Of a DNA stretch of 64,000 bases, positions 11,262 through 21,754 are shown piece after piece. Origin of the DNA: Amborella trichopoda. Taxonomy: Eukaryota; Streptophyta; Magnoliopsida; Amborellales; Amborellaceae. A program made the position numbers and the translations under genes. Within the stretch, counting starts at the first letter, position 1; each line of letters opens with the position of its first letter. The stretch is taken from the NCBI RefSeq assembly GCF_000471905.2, contig NW_006494865.1:470496-534495 (forward strand), given 5' to 3'. Below the pieces are notes generated by a model. It was not told the DNA's origin. It saw only the letters and a program-made list of their open reading frames with translations, and searched no databases.

Positions 11262-13291
11262 CTACCCTTGGAGAATCCCTTTCTTGGAGCTTGAGTAGGC
11301 GAGTGGGAGGTTTGAAGACACCGCGAGCATCAAGTAGGTGGATATGGAGATCAGGTATCATTTATAATTGATAGCCATAGATTCTTAGAAATGAAGACTA
11401 GTAGAATGATACAATGGAAAATATGGATGTCATTGAATTAGAATGAGATTGAATGATTTATTGGGTATTATAAATGAAATTGTTAGTTGTAGAAGCTAAT
11501 GAAATAGCTCACTTATAAAACTTGCTTGACATGAGTGAGGTTTTGCATTAAAATTTACTTGGATGTGTGGAGTGAGGAGTTTTATTTGAAAGCATGCTAA
11601 AACGTGAAAAAAATAGGGAAATTTTCAAGAACTGTGAGGGCTTTTGTGTTGAACATTACAGTGACCAAATGGGGCTCAAATTGATGATGAAAGAAAGATA
11701 TGCGTGTCTACTCTAAGTTTTCTTTTTAGATCATGTTAAAATTCCGTATGGATTAAGAGATATGCCTCAAAATGTTGGTGTATGTCGCTGTCTACAGTTG
11801 CTGTAATTTCCAACAACTGTCACACATTTTGTGTCAAGATTTTGACGGATCAAACTATGCCCAAACAATTTCAAGTCACCACCATTTAGAAGATCCATGA
11901 ATGAGTTTAAAGTTTCATGTTTAAAGAATTTTGAAATTCCCTGTAGAATGAGAGATGTGCCTTGAAATATGAGGGTATGTCACTGGTCGCAGTTGCTGGG
12001 AATTCCAGCAAATGTCACTCGCTTTTCTGCAAACCACCACCATTTTAACGATCGACGAGTAAGCTTGAAGTTGCATGTTTGAACTACTTTTAAATTCTCC
12101 TTAGATTGGGAGTTACGCCTCCAAGAAGACGGGTGCATCACTGTTACACGTCACTGAGATTTAGTTCTATATCCGTATCATGTTACCTTTTCTGGATCAC
12201 TCACTGCGCAACTCAAGTGGCATAGTGTGATCTTTGATAAGTGATAGCTTTCACGTGATGAATACTAAATGCCATAATATTAGGTGTATGATGCTATGCA
12301 GTTATGCATTATGTGAGATTGGTAAGTGCAATACTAATGCGATAGTTCTATGATGATTGTTACATGACAAGTGTCATAATGTTAATGCAGATTGCTAACC
12401 ATAGATACCATGTGATAGCTCTCATATGATGGATGTGTTATGCCCAGTAACATAGTGTTATGTGACTACTGGATAGCTCTGACTAAGACTCAAACTCTAC
12501 ATGATGAAAATTGAATTCTCTCTCATAAAGCAGTAATTTAACATGGATGAACTTAATGATTGAGCATGTTACTATGCTGTGAAAATGACCACTACGCAAT
12601 AGGGCCTTTACTTTGGGAGTAGGTGAACTAAGGAGTGTGTGGGTAAAATTTGAAAAGTGAATGGGAATGGTGATAATTGTAATGATGACTATCATTTGAA
12701 GATGATGCATGTAATTGATGCATTTATTTGATCTCAGATTTGCATGATTTCTGCTTCATGAATTTTTATAATTAGAAGAACTGCTTATGATGCATGATTA
12801 TACTCATTAACGATGCTTAGCACCTAGATTTACTTACGGGGCATTATAGCTCATCCTCCTGTATCTCCCCTATTGTAGATTGATAACGTCAGGACAAGGA
12901 CCAAAGCTCGTGCTTTGCAGTTGGGAGTTGGAATCTCATTCACTTAAGAAGGAACTCAGATCTTGTATGTAGCTGGGCAGTGCAGCCCGAAATTTTTTTG
13001 TTGAAATTTTGGGTGATGTAATATTGGGCCCTAATGACCAGACTCAGATGTAATATGTTTGGAAATTTTTTATGCAGTGCCCCTTTTATTGATATATGGA
13101 TTCTTCAATGTTGAATATTCTTCTGTACTTAGATTTGGTGCTTTTGTTATTTTCATGTTTTGCTTTGATCACCGATAGTAAAGCATTGAGTCCACTCTGA
13201 CCTGCGTGACATACACTACCTAGGGATCACGAACCCGCACTCGGGCACCTCCGTCAAGTACGGAATAGGGGTCGGGGGTGGGGTCATGACA
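11262..13291 (+). mobile_element. Chromovirus 5' LTR, 5'-truncated
   Basis: About 2.0 kb of LTR ending GGGGTCATGACA at 13291, right before the PBS. It aligns by blocks with the LTRs at 32944-36409 (-) and 45436-48606 (-), which are 3.2-3.5 kb, so about 1.2 kb including U3 and the TATA box is missing where B1 begins. Three diverged internal repeats of about 160-195 bp lie at 11735-12160 (starts near 11741, 11936, 12094). Splice-like sites GTAGGTGGAT (11334) and CTATTGTAG (ends 12878) are conserved in the other two LTRs. The last 370 bp recur at 15078-15521. Confidence 0.85.
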
Positions 13292-13295
13292 ATTA

Positions 13296-13306
13296 TGGTA
13301 TCCGAG
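13296..13306 (+). other. Primer binding site, initiator-Met type
   Basis: TGGTATCCGAG four bases after the LTR end is one mismatch from TGGTATCAGAG, the PBS complementary to the 3' end of plant initiator tRNA-Met that is usual in chromoviruses. A diverged counterpart is at 32928-32938 (-). Confidence 0.8.
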
Positions 13307-13404
13307 TAGCCAGGACAGGATTCTTGGCCTAGTGAGTTTTAGAAGAGTCATTAGAATAGTTTTAATATAGATTACTGATTGGGTGCTTCTGTGCTAGGTT
13401 GAAG

Positions 13405-14390
13405 ATGCCTAGGGCTGATGCCAACAATGCGTCTTCCAGCAATGAGAACATCGAGGTGCTCTATGAATTTTTTAGGACTATGGGGGCAATGACCCAACTG
13501 ATGAAGGAGTAGATGCCAGCCCAGTTTACCCCTACCCCAGAGCAAAATGATAGTGGCCTAATAGAAAGATTTAGAAGACTAGAGCCCCCAATCGTTTTGG
13601 GGCAAGGAGGAGTAGAAAAGGTCAAGAGGTGGATGAAGTATTGCACTGCTCGGATGAGCAGAAAATAAAATTAGAAGCCTTCATGCTGGAAGAAGAAGCT
13701 GAACATTGGTGGACTTCTCCTTTCAGCAGGAACCGAGACCACATGGGAAAACTTTCTGACAACATTTGATGAGAAGTACTTCCCAGACTCCGTCAGGGAG
13801 AAGAAGGACGTAGAGTTTATTGAACTCCAGGAAGGGAGTATGACAATTGAGCAATATGCCGCTAAATTTGTAGATTTGTCCAAGTACGTGCCCCCCGTTA
13901 TTAACACCGAGGTGCGAAAGATGACTAAATTTGAGCGGGGTCTTCGGCCAGATATCAGAGTAAGAGTACTGTCTGCCAACCAGAAGGAGTATGCCCCATT
14001 GGTAGACCTCGCCCTAAAGATTGAAAGAGACTACAAGGACCACAGATCAAGGAAGGAAGGATGAAGGTCGTTCCATTAGGAAAATTTAGGAAGAAGCTCT
14101 GACAATATCCAAGGAGGGATGTTAGACGAAGGCCTTACCCGCGTAACCAAAGGGCCCATAAGAATTTCTTGAGCAACATGGAGAATGATCGATGCCTGGT
14201 CTGCTCTCATTGCGGGAAGGACAACCACACTACCGCTGAATGCTATAGGAAGCGAAACGTGTGCCTCAAGTGCTGCAAGCCCAGCCATTACGTTAAGGAC
14301 TACCTTATGATGAAGACAGAGGACCGACTAAAGATGCAGGATGAGTATTTTCCCTCACCGAGCAAGAAGCTAAGGTGTCTACCTCGATGA
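13405..14390 (+). pseudogene. gag: Chromovirus gag with two zinc knuckles (remnant)
   Basis: Gag would form the virus-like particle and bind element RNA. The likely start is ATG 13405, shortly after the PBS. Blocks in order: RFRRLEPPIVLGQGG, EAFMLEEEAEHWW (other frame), TWENFLTTFDEKYFPDSV, the retrotransposon gag core IEQYAAKFVDLSKYVP, KFERGLRPDIR, then in a third frame two zinc-knuckle motifs: CSHCGKDNHTTAEC (CCHC) and CLKCCKPSHYVKDY, whose last Cys is replaced by Tyr. At least three frameshifts and a stop (13510) break it. Homologues on the minus strand are at 31753-32900 and 52031-52858. Confidence 0.92.
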
Positions 14391-14695
14391 TCAGAGGTAT
14401 GCTTTCTTTTTATGACATTAAAGCTAAAGCTTTGATTGATCTTGGTTCCTCTTACACTTTTGTTGTACCCCATTTTACTTTCTATTTAAATGTTGAGCCC
14501 GCATGTCTTGATTTTACTCTAGTAGTATGCACACTTGTGCGGGATTCTATGGAAACTAATAGAGTGTATAGACAGTGTTGGATTACAATTGATGGGTGTA
14601 ACCTGCTTGAGGACTTAATTATCCTAGATATTCAGGATCTTAATGTTATTCTGGGCATAGATTGGTTGTATACACACTATGCCACTGTCAACTAA
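14375..14695 (+). pseudogene. pol: Chromovirus aspartic protease (remnant)
   Basis: Protease that would cut the polyprotein. The active-site loop reads KALIDLGSSYTFV: Asp and Gly of the D-x-G triad are present but the middle Ser/Thr is Leu. The flap and C-terminal blocks LIILDIQDLNVILGIDWLY are typical of chromovirus protease. The frame shifts relative to the zinc knuckles just upstream, and TAA (14693) separates it from RT, which continues in the same frame. Confidence 0.9.
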
Positions 14696-15072
14696 CATGA
14701 ACAGACGGTAACCTTTAGATGTCCTGACCAAGATGATCTACACTTTGAGGGAACTAGGGGTACTTCCCCTCTACATGTTATCTCTTTCCTCCAGGCCTCT
14801 CACCTACTGACTAAGAACTATGAAGTGTATCTAGCCTATGTAGTAGAGAATTGGGATGTTCAGTCCCAGCTTGAAGGGATACCGGTAGTAGGAGAGTACC
14901 CCGAGGTGTTCCCAGAAGATTTGTCATCCTTGCCTCCAGTAACGAAAATTGAATTTGAGATAGATGTAGTCTCTGGCACTGCCCCCATTTCTAAAGCTCC
15001 GTATAGAATGGCTCCAGCAGAGTTGAGGGAGTTGAAAGAATGGTTGCGAAAATTATTGGATAAGGGATTGAC
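14696..15072 (+). pseudogene. pol: Chromovirus RT, amino-terminal part only
   Basis: The protease-RT linker and the first RT block (YPEVFPEDLSSLPP, EIDVVSGTAPISKAPYRMAP, ELKEWLRKLLDKG) are readable in frame 2. At about 15070 the RT breaks off and LTR sequence begins. Everything from RT palm to integrase is absent here, while the related copy at 48617-51440 (-) retains it. Confidence 0.9.
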
Positions 15073-15077
15073 TATAG

Positions 15078-15521
15078 GCAGTTGGGAGTTGGAGTCTCAT
15101 TCATTCGAGAAGGAACTCAGTTCTTGTATGTAGCTGGGCAGTGTAGCCCGAAAAGTTTTTGTTGAAATTCTGGGAGATGTAATATAGGGCTCGAATGCCC
15201 TAGACTCAGATGTAATATATTTACAAAAACATTATGCAGTTCCCTTTTATTAATGTACTCATTAGGGAAACCTTCCTCTGCCTTGAGGAATGAGAGCAAA
15301 ATAGCATCATAAACGAAAGAGTAGTATGGATTCTTTAATGTTGAATATTCTTTTGTACTTAGAATTACTGCTTTAGTTCTTTTCATGGTTTGCTTTGATC
15401 ACCAATAGTAAAGAGTTGAGTCCACTCCGACCTAAATGATATACTCTACCTTAGGATCACGAACCCGCACTCGGTCACCTCCGTCGAGTACGAAATAAAG
15501 GTCAGGGGTGGGGTCATGACA
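15078..15521 (+). mobile_element. Chromovirus 3' LTR, 3' portion only
   Basis: The 444 bp from 'gcagttgggagttgg' to GGGGTCATGACA repeat 12917-13291 with small indels (an extra ~60 bp near 15255-15330). Plus-strand Tat pseudogene sequence in minus orientation resumes at 15522. The joint to RT is an internal deletion, probably at short shared sequence. Confidence 0.88.
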
Positions 15522-15524
15522 TAG

Positions 15525-16155
15525 TCCTTTCGTCATCCTCATCTAACTCTCTAATGAGCTCATTGTGCCTCCACTCTGCTACTCATATAGGCATGGGTTC
15601 CTTGAAGGATATTTGAATAGTGGCACTGAGCTTAGCCAGGGCATCAGCCTGGGAATTCAACCTTCTGGGGATGTGTCCGAAGGAAGAATCATCAAGGTTC
15701 ACCATCAAGGTTTTAGCAGTGTGATGATAAGGCTCAAGATCATTTTTCCTCACATCATATATCCCTTTTAGCTGCCGTATTACCAGCTCGGAGTCTCAAA
15801 AAATGGCTAACCATTCCAGTTCCAAGTCTAAGGCGACTTCAAGCCCTATTATGAGTGCTTGATACTCAGCTTCATTGTCTGAGTCGGCCTTTGCTAGGGA
15901 GAAGTATAAGGGGAAGATGCCATCTTGAGGCAAAAACACTATGTCAGCATCACCTCGTTCACACTGAAAGGCCTTGTAGAAGTACATCTTCCAATCATAT
16001 TCCGGTTCAATGCAGAACACTTCCTCATCAGGGAGGTCGCTTGACAGGGGAGATTTTGCCAGCACAAGGTGTGCTGCCAAGAAATCAGCCATAGCTTGAC
16101 CTTTGACAGCTTTTTGAGGCACATATTTTATGACGAACTCCATTAGTAACAACAC
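15525..16155 (-). pseudogene. pol: Tat archaeal-type RNase H (remnant)
   Basis: Minus-strand blocks: LMEFVIKYVPQKAVKGQAMADFLAAH (first 20 residues of this are in the tail of the first RNase H), then KMYFYKAFQ where the usual FDGA motif is lost, DNEAEYQALIIGLEVALDL, and after a stop near 15797 SELVIRQLKGIYDVRK and HIPRRLNSQADALAKL. The pol sequence stops where the chromovirus LTR ends (15521), so the integrase was separated by that insertion or lost. Confidence 0.88.
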
Positions 16156-16600
16156 CCATTTAGCTAAACCTTACATCACGAGGAATTTGATGGGGTCAGC
16201 TCTTGAGATAAGCTACTCCTCATGACCGAGCAGATAATGATGACATTTTTGGACTGTGAAGATCAATGCAAGACACATCTTCTCGATTTGTGGGTAATTC
16301 ATTTTAGCTCATTGCGTACTGCAGTTGAGGTAGTACAGAGCGGTTACTTTCCCTCCCTCAACGTTTTGTGCCAAAAGCGCACTAAGTGACTCATCAAGGG
16401 TGGTCACATAAAGAATGAGGGGGTTTCCTTACACAGGTGTGGAGAGTATCAGGGGTCTTAACAACCACTCCTTAATGTCATCCAACGCTGCCTGACATGC
16501 CCCATCCCATATGAATGGGGAGGCTTTCTTCAACAGGTCTGAAAAAGGCTTACAATGTCCAGAGAGATTAGTTGTCCGTGAAGAGACCAAGTTCCTGAAG
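16156..16600 (-). pseudogene. pol: Tat RNase H, first domain (heavily decayed)
   Basis: On the minus strand LLGHEE, LISRADPIKFLV and LAKWVLLLMEFV are readable across stops, at the position between RT and the archaeal-type domain. The amino-terminal half (16300-16560) can only be followed by comparison with 1100-1400 (+). Confidence 0.75.
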
Positions 16601-17330
16601 TGTCATTGACGGTGCTATTCCTCGAATTGACTTGATCTTGACAGGCTCAATCTCCACTCGCCGATACCTAACAATGATCCCCAAGAATTTCAAGGGATTC
16701 ATCTTGAGCTGATGAAGGCGGAGCCATTCGAGCACTCGTTCAAGGTCCTAGATGTGAACATCCTTGTTCTCAGATTTCACCACCAAATCATCTATGTAAC
16801 ATTCCACCTATTTATGCAGCATATCTTTGAAAATGATGGTTGTTGCTCACTGGTACGTAGCACCTGCATTCTTCAATCCAATGGCATCATTGTATAACAG
16901 AAGACCCCTTTAAGAGTCAAGAAGGTGGTGTCTTCTTCATCCTCTGGTTCCATCCTTATTTGATTGTACCCAGAATACCCATCCATAAAGAAGAAGATTT
17001 GGCAATGGGCTATGGAATCGATAAGCATTTCCATGAATGGCAATGGGAAGTCATCTTTTAGGCAAGCAGCATTCAAGTCACAACATTGGCGAGCCATAAC
17101 TGGTACAACATTGGCGAGCCATATTGGGTATTTGACTTCTCGAATAAAGCTTGCTTCCTTGAGTTTAGTCACTTCAGCATCTATCTACATTTCTAGGTCA
17201 GGCAAGAACCTCCTCAATTTCTACTTATAGGTTTGAAAGATGGGTCAGTATCGAGCCGATGTACCGCGAGCGAGGCATCTCATGATAGTGTCAGGCAAAG
17301 ACTTCTCGGTTTGCTCATAGGAAGGTAACA
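16600..17330 (-). pseudogene. pol: Tat reverse transcriptase (remnant)
   Basis: Best frame 16873-17172 gives FIREVKYPIWLANVVPV, DLNAACLKDDFPLPF, FFMDGYSGYNQIRMEPEDEE and GVFCYTMMPL. The conserved VCIDF block is replaced by a short duplication-like stretch (the 'aacattggcgagccata' word occurs at 17082 and 17108). The catalytic tetrad reads YIDD at 16799-16788 in another frame. Order and motifs identify a Tat RT. Confidence 0.9.
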
Positions 17331-17850
17331 TAGCACTCTTTTTCTTCTGTCATCATGTTAGCTGAAATTAAGGTCCGCCTCAGATCATTATCATTGCCCA
17401 AGTTTATTTCTTCAAGATCATTTGCCGTAGTTTGTCCACCTTCTTCCCATTCCTTAGGGTCTTCTTGAACTTCCACTTCATCATTAGTCGGTGACCTAGG
17501 GGGTCCTTCATTTACTTTGAATGTCCTGACCTTAGGGTTTATAAGTACCCACGCTCTTGACATCTCTACCTCAAATTGGGCTTTGACAGTATAGAGTATG
17601 GTGGCCACTTCTTCTGTTTGTTTTCTTGAGGAGGGTTCGGTTTCAAGGAGTAGGAGTGCATATGGTTGAGGCATCAAATTTTGAGGCTCCTGAGTCATCT
17701 GAGAAGAACTGGGCTTAGAGAACATGAGGGGAGGATCTTGAGATTCAACGACCAAAAATACAACCACCACGGCATTCTTGTTCCTGCGATTACCATTTCT
17801 ATGTATTCCTAGTTCCGCCCTGGGTTTAGGTAACATGGAGGGTTGTAGGG
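17315..17850 (-). pseudogene. pol: Tat acidic linker before RT
   Basis: A 173-aa minus frame that ends in EEINLGNDNDLRRTLISANM and MTEEKECYVTFL, the conserved lead-in to Tat RT; compare 1-290 (+) and 42740-43240 (-). The amino-terminal part is rich in Pro, Ser and Glu. In other Tat copies the protease precedes this linker; none is found here. Confidence 0.7.
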
Positions 17851-17855
17851 TAGGC

Positions 17856-18149
17856 TTAGGTGGTGAAGGTTTGGTTTGGGGTATCGGTTGTCTTTGATAA
17901 GAAACCGGTATGGATTGAAGAGTTTGTTAGGATTGTGTAGGTAAATATTGTGCCACTACAGTGCCAACTAGGCCGGTCGAGCAATTGAGTCTGGTGTGTA
18001 CTGGTTAGATTGGGTGGTAGGGGTAGATGTTGGTGAAATGGAGTTTGATGGGGGTTGAGGTTGGTCAAGGCTGGATTTTCTCTGGTTCCCTCGCTTGGGG
18101 ATGCGGGGAGAAGATCCTCTCGCAAATAACCACCGAAGCCTTCACGCAC
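17856..18149 (-). pseudogene. Pro/Thr/His-rich frame after LTR E, unknown
   Basis: A 97-aa minus frame (MREGFGGYLREDLLPASPSE...) with a Pro/His-rich middle. It sits between LTR E and the RT linker, where gag and protease should be. It could be the start of gag joined directly to the linker by a large deletion. No recognised domain is visible. Confidence 0.35.
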
Positions 18150-18239
18150 GTAGCGCCTCAGGTGACGCGGGGCGCGCTAGCTTTTTAGAGTGCGGATAGG
18201 CTACCAACAAAGAGAGAGATTTTACGACGGGGAAGGTTT

Positions 18240-18960
18240 GATTCACTTACCTCATTGTTGCGAGTTTGTGGGACACAAAAGCCCCCCAGCTGTTCACCAG
18301 CACGGTTTGGTTAGGGACTCTCTTCAAACACTACGACCATCTTCTCTCCTCTCAAGTCTGGGTTCCTAAGGATATCATGATTCTTCATTCCAGAGTGCCT
18401 TTATTTTTGTTGATTGAACGAGCGAGTGGGGAACTTTGTAGTCTTTATCAAACTGTCCAAGCGAGGAAGAGGGGTTAGACGTGGACGCACGTCTGTTTGA
18501 ACTCTTTCCATTCTTCTCGGGCCCACGTAGTTTTGCATGTGCGTAGGATTACAAGTGTGGGAGAAGAAGAGAAAAAGTTTTGAAAGCGATAAACACCTTC
18601 AAGAGGAGGGAAGTGCGTAATACCTCTTGCAAAATTTTTCCCTCTCATCTCCATGAGACGGTAGGGCTAAGAGAAAAGACAAGAAGAATCAAGCCTAATG
18701 CCTCTTATTTATTGAATTGTCATCCCCTTTTACAATTGACTTAAGCCTACTTATTTAGAGTTTTTCAAAAATAGGGATGGATACTCAAAAACTAATCCAA
18801 AATACAATTAAAAGTAATTAAAATAAATTCCTTAAATTGGGTACAATTACCAAAATGCCCATAAACTCTTTTGCGCATATGACAAACTTGTCCTTCTCTG
18901 AGGAGCCCGTCTCCATTGTCAAAATTTGAGAGTTCGTCCTGAGTACTTGCAGTATGAGAT
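18240..18960 (-). mobile_element. Tat-type LTR E, R/U5 part and exon end
   Basis: On the minus strand, 18900-18740 aligns with the U3/TATA region of LTRs B2 and B4 (shared words 'ttaattgtattttgg' like 'ttacattgtaattatc'). A weak TATA-like TTGTAAAAGGG (about 18738) and AATAAATAAG (about 18712) follow. Lower down, 'ctggggggcttttgtgtccc' and the splice donor GAGGTAAGTG (about 18260-18251) match the predicted exon of LTRs B3 and B4. It lies upstream of a minus-strand Tat pol, which links this LTR family to Tat. No hairpin array is present. Confidence 0.65.
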
Positions 18961-20440
18961 GGGTTGATCTACTGTTATATTCTTGATGTTTGTTTCCTTG
19001 TGATCGTTTTGTTCCTTTTTATCATTTTGGGGCAATCTCCTTTGTGAGTTGGAGGTACTTGGTTGGTGTCTATGAACTCTTTGATGGTCTGTGGTGTTTC
19101 TGTGTTGATTACGACCCTAGAGAAGGTTTTGCATTGAGTTCTTTTGAAAGAGGGTTCGATTTCCTTCTGCATTGTTTCTTGAAATTTCTGTGGACAGTCA
19201 GAAACGAGATTTCTGATGATGGGAATCTTCTTGTTTTATCGTTTGTGACCTTGGGTCTCGCTCCTTTCTCTATCTTGCTTTGGGTGTTGCTTGCCGTGTT
19301 TGACTTGGGTTCTCTTCTTGGAAGTGTTCCTTTCTTGGTACCAGCTATCGCGTAGCCTAGTTCTCTCTGTGAGGGTCAAAGATGTCTTTCGGAAGATTCC
19401 AGCATCCATGGATTCAAGGCATTTTTCATTTTATTTTTGCTGAGGAGAATTTTCTTTGTGTTCGTTCGTTTAGGGAGAGGAATGTCGTTGAAGTTCCATG
19501 GGGGCCAGAGGCTTTGGCTACTCTTCTACTGCAGGGAAGGAGTTGTGAGCTCGTCGAGGAGTGGTCGGAGATCGCCATGGCCATCGACTGGTTCAGTGAG
19601 GTCGTACGGCGGAAGGCGTGCCTCTACCCTACTTCACGATGGTCCGGTCTTAGGGTCACTTGGTCAGTCCATTTGAGCCCGGGCCCACTTTCTTTTCCTT
19701 AGAAGATGACGATGGTCTCTTGGAATGCCTATTCAGTTCATGTACACACAGTGGCGTGGATAGGGCTTCGATTCTAGTTTGTGTAAGCATCTTTTCTTTG
19801 GTCACCTTTATTCGAGGCTTATTTCTCCGCACAGCTATGTCTTCGCACCGTGGTGACTAAGCTCTAGCCGAGTTTCTTCCTTTATTTGATTGAAGGGCTG
19901 AGGTGCATAAAAAATGAGGTATAACAACTTACCCCGACGGATGCTACGCTTTGAGAGAGGTGAGAAGCGTAACATTCAGAAAGAAGTGGTTTTTGATGTC
20001 TTTTAGACTCTTTGCCAAGACGTTTTTGGAGGCCTGTGCCTTAGGATAGATGGTAGAAGAACCCTTGTCAGGCACATGAGAGGCTTCATTAGAGCTTGGG
20101 GATGGTTTTTTTTTATTTTGGTTGATCAAGGTACCTCTTTTGGTTCCCATCCCATCGGGGGCTCTTGTGTGGCCTGTCTCGAATAGTCTTGACCAGCCGA
20201 TAGGGAGGGTTTCCAAGGTGGCCTCTTTGGCGAGAGTTCGCCTTGAGTTTTTAGCGGGGTTATTGTTCCTCAAGCTTGGTAGTCGTGTGCTCTTGGGGGG
20301 CATCATCGACTCGTCTGAGTGATTTTCCTTTTTTCGGTTCTTCTTTCTTGTTTGACCCCTTTTTGAGATGGCACTGGGCCGAGAGGTCTTTGTAGTAGCG
20401 CTAAGGCAAGATAACTTTTTTGAGGATGGCGGTGAGGCCT
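18961..20440. other. C2 upstream region, no recognised gene
   Basis: Two overlapping plus frames (18990-19355, 121 aa; 19382-19702, 106 aa) lack known motifs. A block near 19910-20030 ('gaggtataacaactt', 'gagagaggtgagaagcgtaacatt') matches 36560-36690 of region C1. Some of this may be U3 of LTR E, but the LTR start word was not found. Confidence 0.4.
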
Positions 20441-21236
20441 GAATTTTTGTTTTGTAGCGTGGTGTCGAGGTCGAACATTTTGTTTAGAGAGTGACGCTGA
20501 GGCCGAAATTTTGTTTTCATGGGGTGGTGCTGAGGCCAAATTTTGTTTTATACGGTGGCGTTAGGGCCGAAATTTTGTTTGGAGGGGGCGTTGAGGCCAA
20601 AATTTTATTTTGAGGGGTGACGCTGAGGCCGAAATTTTTGTGGAGGGCGGCGCTAAGCCCTGAATTTTATTTGGAAGGTGGAGCTGAGGCTGAAATTTTG
20701 TTTAAAGGGTGGCGCTGAGGTCGAAATTTTGTTTTGAGGGGTGGCCTTGAGGCCAAAATTTTGTTTGGAGGGTGGCGCTTAGGGCGAAATTTTGTTTTGA
20801 GGGGTGGCACTGAGGCCAGAATTTTGTTTTAAGGGGTGGCACGCTGAGGCCAAAATTTTGTTTTGTGGGTGGCGTTGAGGCCGGTATTTTGTTTTGAGGG
20901 GTGGTGCTGATGCTGGAATTTTGTTTTGATGGGTGGTGTTGAGGCCGAAATTTTTTTTGTGTGGTGGCGTTAAGGTCGAAATTTTTGTTTTGAGGTTGGT
21001 ACTGAGGACGAAATTTTGTTTTGAGGGGTGGCACTGAAGCTGAATATTTGTTGTGGTGGTGCGAAGGGCAAAATTTTTGTTTTGAGGGTGGCGTTGAGGC
21101 CGACAATTTTGTTTGGAGGGTGGCCCTAAGGCAGGAATTTTGTTTAAAGGGTGGCCTTGAGGCCAAAATTTTGTTTTGAGGGGTGACGTTGAGGCCAAAA
21201 ATTTGTTTGGAGGGTGGCACTGAGGCTAGAATTTTG
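20440..21236. repeat. ~37-bp minisatellite (C2)
   Basis: About 21 units of 'ggtggcgctgaggccgaaat' plus a T-rich 'tttgttttgagg' part. Region C1 has a related array at the same relative position (37010-37500) with a shorter unit. The minus strand carries two long frames rich in Pro, Lys, Gln and Asn; these follow from the repeat and are not genes. Confidence 0.92.
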
Positions 21237-21400
21237 TTTAATTTTGTCTAAGTGCCCTTTTCTGGGATTTCAATTGGATCAGGAGTCAGCTTCCCGTTTG
21301 AGGATTTTTGCCTATGACTTTGGGGTCACGTACACATTAACTCATGACACCCTTTTCTTTTCGAGTCTTTGCTTTGTCGTTTCTTTTTTTTACTCACCAT
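21236..21400 (+). repeat. Conserved GAGTAAAA block, reverse orientation (C2)
   Basis: The words 'tctgggatttcaattggat' and 'tgactttggggtcacg' mirror 37590-37690 and the reverse complement of 7690-7600. The block is shortened and more diverged than the other three copies. Confidence 0.5.
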
Positions 21401-21747
21401 TGCACATTGCAACGAGGATTGCTGAGGAAGAACTGGGACGCGACCCATAGGTCTGGTCATTTTATTTGCAGGACTTGCTACCCATTGGTGAGGCGAGGTC
21501 AAAGGTGATGATGGAATTCAGAAAGGCGTGGCAGGCCCTCTTTCGGTGAGGTGACATTTCTAGTAGGTGAAGTGTCGGTGCAGAATCCACCTCGTGATCT
21601 GGTGATAATGGCACCTGGAAGGCATGGTGGTGAAGACACTAAATGTTTGAGGAATCGAAGCGTCGTTCGACGACACGTGTCGATGTAGCAGTACGAGGCT
21701 TTCTTTTGGAAAGTGATGAGCTTTAATGGCGAGCCTACATTTTTCTC

Positions 21748-21754
21748 TATAAAA
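21748..21754 (+). promoter_or_regulatory. TATA box in C2
   Basis: TTTCTCTATAAAACGGGACG is a strong TATA-like box. In C1 the aligned site at 38321-38330 is a weaker TTTTTAAAAAGG. A plant-like poly(A) region ('ttgtaatagagacatg' and 'tttatgaatgagaatc', 22480-22525) follows after about 740 bp, the same distance as in C1. Confidence 0.5.

Noticed and set aside
20702..21220. Minus frame of 172 aa rich in Pro, Lys, Gln
   Set aside because: Direct product of the 37-bp minisatellite; two frames are open at once.
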